From Glandiceps talaboti (Eukaryota; Hemichordata; Enteropneusta; Spengelidae), in the NCBI RefSeq assembly GCF_964340395.1, contig NC_135559.1, positions 14,378,259 to 14,442,258 of the forward strand: a stretch of DNA of 64,000 bases, read 5' to 3'. This document shows positions 13,701-19,700 of this stretch, piece after piece (positions within the stretch are counted from its first letter, which is position 1; the number at the start of each line of letters is the position of its first letter). The position numbers and the translations under genes were made by a program. Under the pieces are notes generated by a model, which was not told where the DNA came from, did no database searches, and saw only the letters and a program-made list of their open reading frames with translations.

Positions 13701-16700
13701 CCTCTAAATTACCATCATCCTATGAAGTACCTGGTGAATGTCATTAAAACACACACTGTCAAACAACTCAGGACTCTTCTCACTGCACTTATATTTGGTG
13801 AAAATGTACCACCACCCAATGATATCATCATTGCTGAAGTGTTCAATAACCACATAGCTAGGGTGTTGGTAAGTACTTTCAACTTTGACCTCAAATGAGA
13901 TATGATATTGACCCCCTAGTTCTAGAGATATATCTCCATTTTTCAGAAGGCTGAAATCATGCCACATTACATTTTTGTATCCAAAGATGTATTGAATAGA
14001 TAGGGTGTAAGTTCTTTCAACTTTGACCTTGAATGAGATATGTAATTTTAACCCCAATCTTCAGGGATGCATTTACGTCTTCACTCCATGGTCAACTTTC
14101 CGAAAGCTGAAATCATGCCAAATAATACCTTGTACCAGGATTTTAGTGCAGAACATGGGTAAAATATTGGGGAGCTCGGGTACATTTTACTGGCTTAGAG
14201 AAAATGAAATTGTTATTGAAGTTGTAAGTTGTGTAATATTATTACATACTATTACATATTCGGATATCAGAAAGATAAAAGATTGTATAGTTTTGCCACT
14301 TGGAGTGCTGTTCAGGAGTAGCTTTTAGACCAGAAATAAGGGCCATGATACATGATAGTTGAGTCTTTATTTTAGATCACATAATTTTTAGAAGCATGTT
14401 TTAGAAGTGTGTCTGAGCTAGGAACCTGCAGAGGTGTTTTCTGTAGCCATATTTTGCTGATTACGTCTTGATCATATTGATCAGAAATCTTGTTTTTCTT
14501 CCCCAACTCTAGGAGGATGGCACTCATCTCAGATATGTCAACACGGAATACAGAATGATATATGCTTTCGAAATGCCAACTAAACCAGAACTAAATATGC
14601 ACCCTAATAACTTGTACTGCACCTATGGTGATTTCAACATGGCTGACACAGCTGAGGACAGTGCATGGAGAACTAGAGATGATGATGTCATCACTGAAAG
14701 TGGTGATGTCAGCACCAATATTGATGACGTCACTACAGAAAATGATGATGGTTGCAATACTGGGGGTGATGTTAGTGATGTTGTCATGCAGTCAGCTGAG
14801 AAAGACAGCCATACAGGTAGAGCTCAGGGGGATGTCTTCAGTAATATTGGATATTTTGATGTGAGAATGTATGCAGACCTTAAAAACTGTGACCCAGGAG
14901 AAGTACAGAACAGTGGTCATCAAAGCTTTCCTTGTACCGGCAGTGAATGGAACGTGCCTTCAGTGTCAATTCCTAGTCCAAGAAATAACATAGGCAGTGG
15001 GGATACAGAAGGTGTCATCAACACACATAGTGATGACATCACAACAAAGACAAGTGATGTCAGCACAAACTGGGTACCAAATAATGCTGACGCAAACATG
15101 TGGAGTGGTGATGCCTATGCCCCTAACAATGCAAGCAATACCAATGATCTTGGCTTAGCTGGAGTGTCAACAGACTGGCGATCATGTGCAGTCTGTTTGG
15201 AGGAACTGCCAGACCATGAGTTGTTAACACATATGTCATGTGGAGGCGCTTTGTGCCATGTGTGCCTTGAGGTGAGTAAATCAGTATGGATGTCAAAATT
15301 ATAACGAAATGAATGTTGACTTTGCAGTCTCCGATCAGACAATGTTGTATGGAGGAGGTGTACACCGGTGTGTAGATAATTCAGTCTGCATAAACTCGAT
15401 AGAAACCATACATTTCCATTGGTGAAGCTCTAGAAAGCAAACTGTCAGTTCATTTCCTTGTCAAGAAATCATCATCATCAGATTCATACTATGAGTATAT
15501 TGTAGGTCGATGACCTGTTCATAGTTCCAATGAATATTACATGTAGTGAATCAGCCCAGTGCTTATTTGCCTGTGTGATGGTATTGGAAGTAAGAATCAG
15601 TAGAATAATCATAGAGAACGGCTTTGCACTCCAATGCCTGTCCAATCTTGACTTGAAAGAGTTAATGGTGGAAACATTTACTGCATTGTCTGGCAAGCTG
15701 TTCCATGGCTGAAAGATTCAATTTGAGAAAAAAATGACGTATATTTTTTTTACGTGGAATTTGTTTTTCTTCTTCCAGGCAACTTCCAAACATTATGGAG
15801 CTGCAGGGTTCCAGTGTCCCGTAAGTATTGTACCTACTGCTAAAGTTACTACAATTGCACCAAATCAAGGCAGTGTTCAGCTTGTTGTTATAATTCTTTT
15901 ACAGTTATTATTTCAACCTATCTCGGTCTGACAGAGTATTAAATCCAGACTTTAACAGAGTCTGGATTTAGTACTCTTTCAGACCAAGATAAGTTGAAAT
16001 TTCTTTTTACAGATAATTTTGTGAAAAACACAGCAAAATTTATAGAAATTGCCTTCCTTAGAAGGAAAACCAGGTTGTACAGACCTAGCTAGTTCTGTAG
16101 AATTTATTTATTTAACCTTTGACTTGTCATTTTGCATTTATTAATTTATTTAACACTCTGTATCTTTCTTTAAGTTCAGGTTTAAAGTGACGTATAAGTC
16201 CATTGGGCTGGGAGGTTTCATATTCACTTTCTTGCAAAATTGAAGTATTTCATTTGTTCATCAGGTGTGTACAGCAGAGGTGAACCCAGCGGAAGACTTT
16301 GTTGCTGCCCCACCACCAACAGACAATAAATGCAGCAAGCGTGTGCTCACGATACCAGTGCAATTTAGATACGATTATGAAGACGACGGACAGAGAAAGG
16401 TATGGACTTTGGTAGAACTTTCACTTTGTCTTCAAATTTTGGGTTTAAATCTTGTCAGATGATCGATCCCCAGAGCTATCCATTCTGTTCTGTAGTAAAT
16501 GTAAATCTGAGACCAAGATATGAACTATGGTTGTACTTCCGAATGTACAGTTGTTCTTTGTACAAAAATGTTTTGTTGAAGTCTTGATAGATATTAGCAT
16601 GTTTACATCACAATTGATCTGTGTTTTTGCTTCACTCTCTCATAAACCATTTGTATTGCTAACCACGGCAAATGAGTAGTGTTGTTTGAAAATTATACAT

Positions 16701-19700
16701 TCAAACAGATCGGTTTGAAAAAAAATGCACTCAAACTGAGTTGTTGAGATGGGGAGTGATACATGAAATCAGCCTAATTGACCATATTCGAATGTAAAAT
16801 AACGAGATTGGCGGCACGTCTTGGATGGTGCCGTAAAAGAGGCTATGGGAATACGACGATGCATTTTTAGCAAAATTTCAAAATTCATTTCATTTATGTG
16901 CAATATTCTCTCCCTCTCTTTTTTTCTCCTGCTCCAGATGAAACTTTTTGGCCATCCACGGATGGTGTACCTTGCCAACGAAACTCAAGGAGAAACTTTA
17001 TTCAGTGCAATTGAGAGAATGTTGCCGTTTCAGGTGCCATATAAGATTGTCCTGACTGATGGTCAGGTAAGCAACTTTTTAAAATCTTATTACACTCACT
17101 TTCAATTTGTCAGAAACCATCAGAATTTTCAGATATTGAAAACTACCAAAATACCAAAAATGTAGTATTACATGTACAGTTGATTTGGTCTAGCCTAGAA
17201 CGAAAATGTTTACATATTGTTAGATTACTAGTATTGGTTTCCAACTTTGTCTGTATGTTTGCTATAACAGTGACAGATATTTTTGAAGTTACACTAAAAT
17301 TTAGAGATACTATCAACGGTAAACACCAGGGTGCACACACTTAGTAGTTACCTTGTCTGGAAATTCTAGTCCTGTGTATTTTTGAAAGACATGGCTGCTA
17401 CGATAGTGTAATTCTACTTAAAACATATGCATTCTTTCATAGATATAATGCACAGGTATTTAAAAAGGACTCTTTCAAATTACAAAAAATAAGAAAAAAA
17501 ATTACAAAAATTTGTCAAAGTATGCCATGACTACAACATACGACTCTGGTAATCCAGCCTTCAGTTTACTAAGATAGGTGCAAACTAAATCTATTGTTCT
17601 TCAGTGTGGTAGATTACACAAGTGGGTTATAGTGGTTCCTCTGTTGTGCAATTCTAATCACCCTGTGATCAACATAGTGTAAACATTGGAAGTTCTGAAA
17701 CAGTACACTGCAAGGTTATGGAACTTTGCCAATAAAACTCTGCAATGCTTCCCTACTGAAGCTGTAATTAAACCAACATCCATTCAATAGCTTATTACTG
17801 TTGTATCAACATGTTGCTACAATAGTTTTAGTTTGTGTCTATCTTAGTAAACCGAAGGCTGAACTACCAGAGTAATAAACTAACCAAAAGACTTTTATTG
17901 CAGGGTTATCTGTGTTCTAGGTGTATGTACAATATACATTGTACGGGCTGTGAGCTGGTCAGAGAAGTAGAAATTAGTTTACAGTCAGGCGACCACCTCA
18001 CTGTCATCTGGGAAGATATTACACAACTTCAGTTAGAATATGCAGAACAGGTTTCTGACCATGAATCTATGAAAGATTTACGAAGTCAGGATCCGCTGAC
18101 TATTCAGGACTGTTTTCATGCATTTACAGAGAGGTAGGTCAAAGTTCAACAATTACTTATGCAAATAGGATGCAAATTTATGCAAAAGTCTCTGACAATG
18201 AATCCATGAAAGATTTATGATGTCACATTGTCAGCATGCTCTGGCTTCAGGACTGTTTTCATGCATTTTCAGAGAGGTAGATGAAAGTTCAATGCTGTTA
18301 ATCATGTAAATAGATGCAAATTTATTCAGGACAAGTCTTTTTGAGGACTGTTTTCATGCGTTACAGAGGACAATCCAAGTTTAGTGTCATTAATCATGTA
18401 AATACAATGCAAATTTATGCAGAATCAGTCTCTGACCATGTCTCCAAGAAATATTTACGAAGTTTCAGAGTACTGTTGTAAAATTTATAACAAATTAGAT
18501 ACAAAATGATATGAGGGTTATTCTGTATCTTGAATGTATGAAGTGATGGTTCTAATTTTCTCACACGATAACAAAGATATTGCGTAATTTGATTTATCTC
18601 GGCAAACAGCATTTTTTTTCAAGCTGCTGCTACATCCATTGGCAGCCACTTTGTGATAGTATTTATACTCTTGATTTCTTTGTCTTCCAGTGAATTGTTA
18701 GATGAACATAATCCATGGTTTTGTCCTAAATGTGAACAGAACCAGTGTGCACGTAAAACACTAACTGTGTGGAGATACCCAGATACATTGGTTGTTTATT
18801 TAAAGAGGTAAGTCTTATAATGATATTGTTAAATCCCCCTCTAAGTGTAACAATCTGTATTCTGTCTTGTACATCACAGAAATCTGTCTAGTAACCTACT
18901 CATCAGAAATAATTCACGTGAAGCCAACTCCAAGAACACTGAATTTCTCCCAAATCTTTATTTCATGAACCCAATTAGTGTTCTCTCCAGGATAGAATTG
19001 CTAGGATGGTGGCTAATTTGCATGATAATTTACATATCTATGTCATGATAATTTACATAATGATTTGCATAATGATCCACATGTAATATGTGTACAGTAC
19101 ATTGTATGTATAGTATGTCTTCAATATTGAAACTTACTTAGACATGTTTATATTTAACACATACCCATACGTACACACATGGACATTGGGATCAACAATT
19201 TCTCTTCATATGAAAGTATTGTCATTCAAAGATTACTAAAGTGTAAGGATAGTTGAACACTTTTATAGTACAGCAGAAACCTGCCACGAATAAAGGCAAG
19301 GGTGGTGATATCACAATGCTTTCTGTATAGTGGATAGAGAGAGAGAACACTGACAATTACAAATTAGTGTCATATGGCCAGCATGCTTTCTCATATACTG
19401 TGCCTCATGTACAGAATAAATTACCATTGAATTACATTGTAATGCAAAAACGTTGAACTAATTCCTTCAGATAAGTAATAACCAAATAGTGCCTTCTAAC
19501 TGTACAGTACCTTTGAATATTTTCGTTGTCCTAGAAACTTGGGCTTTTAAAATTGAATGATGGTAAACGTCAATACATACATTAATTATTATAATGTTAC
19601 TATTGATTTGTTGTTTTCTCTTGACAGGTTTGTGTTTCATGAGCTGTGCAGTACTAAGCTAGACAATAAAGTTCTTTTCCCTATCAATAATTTTGACGTC

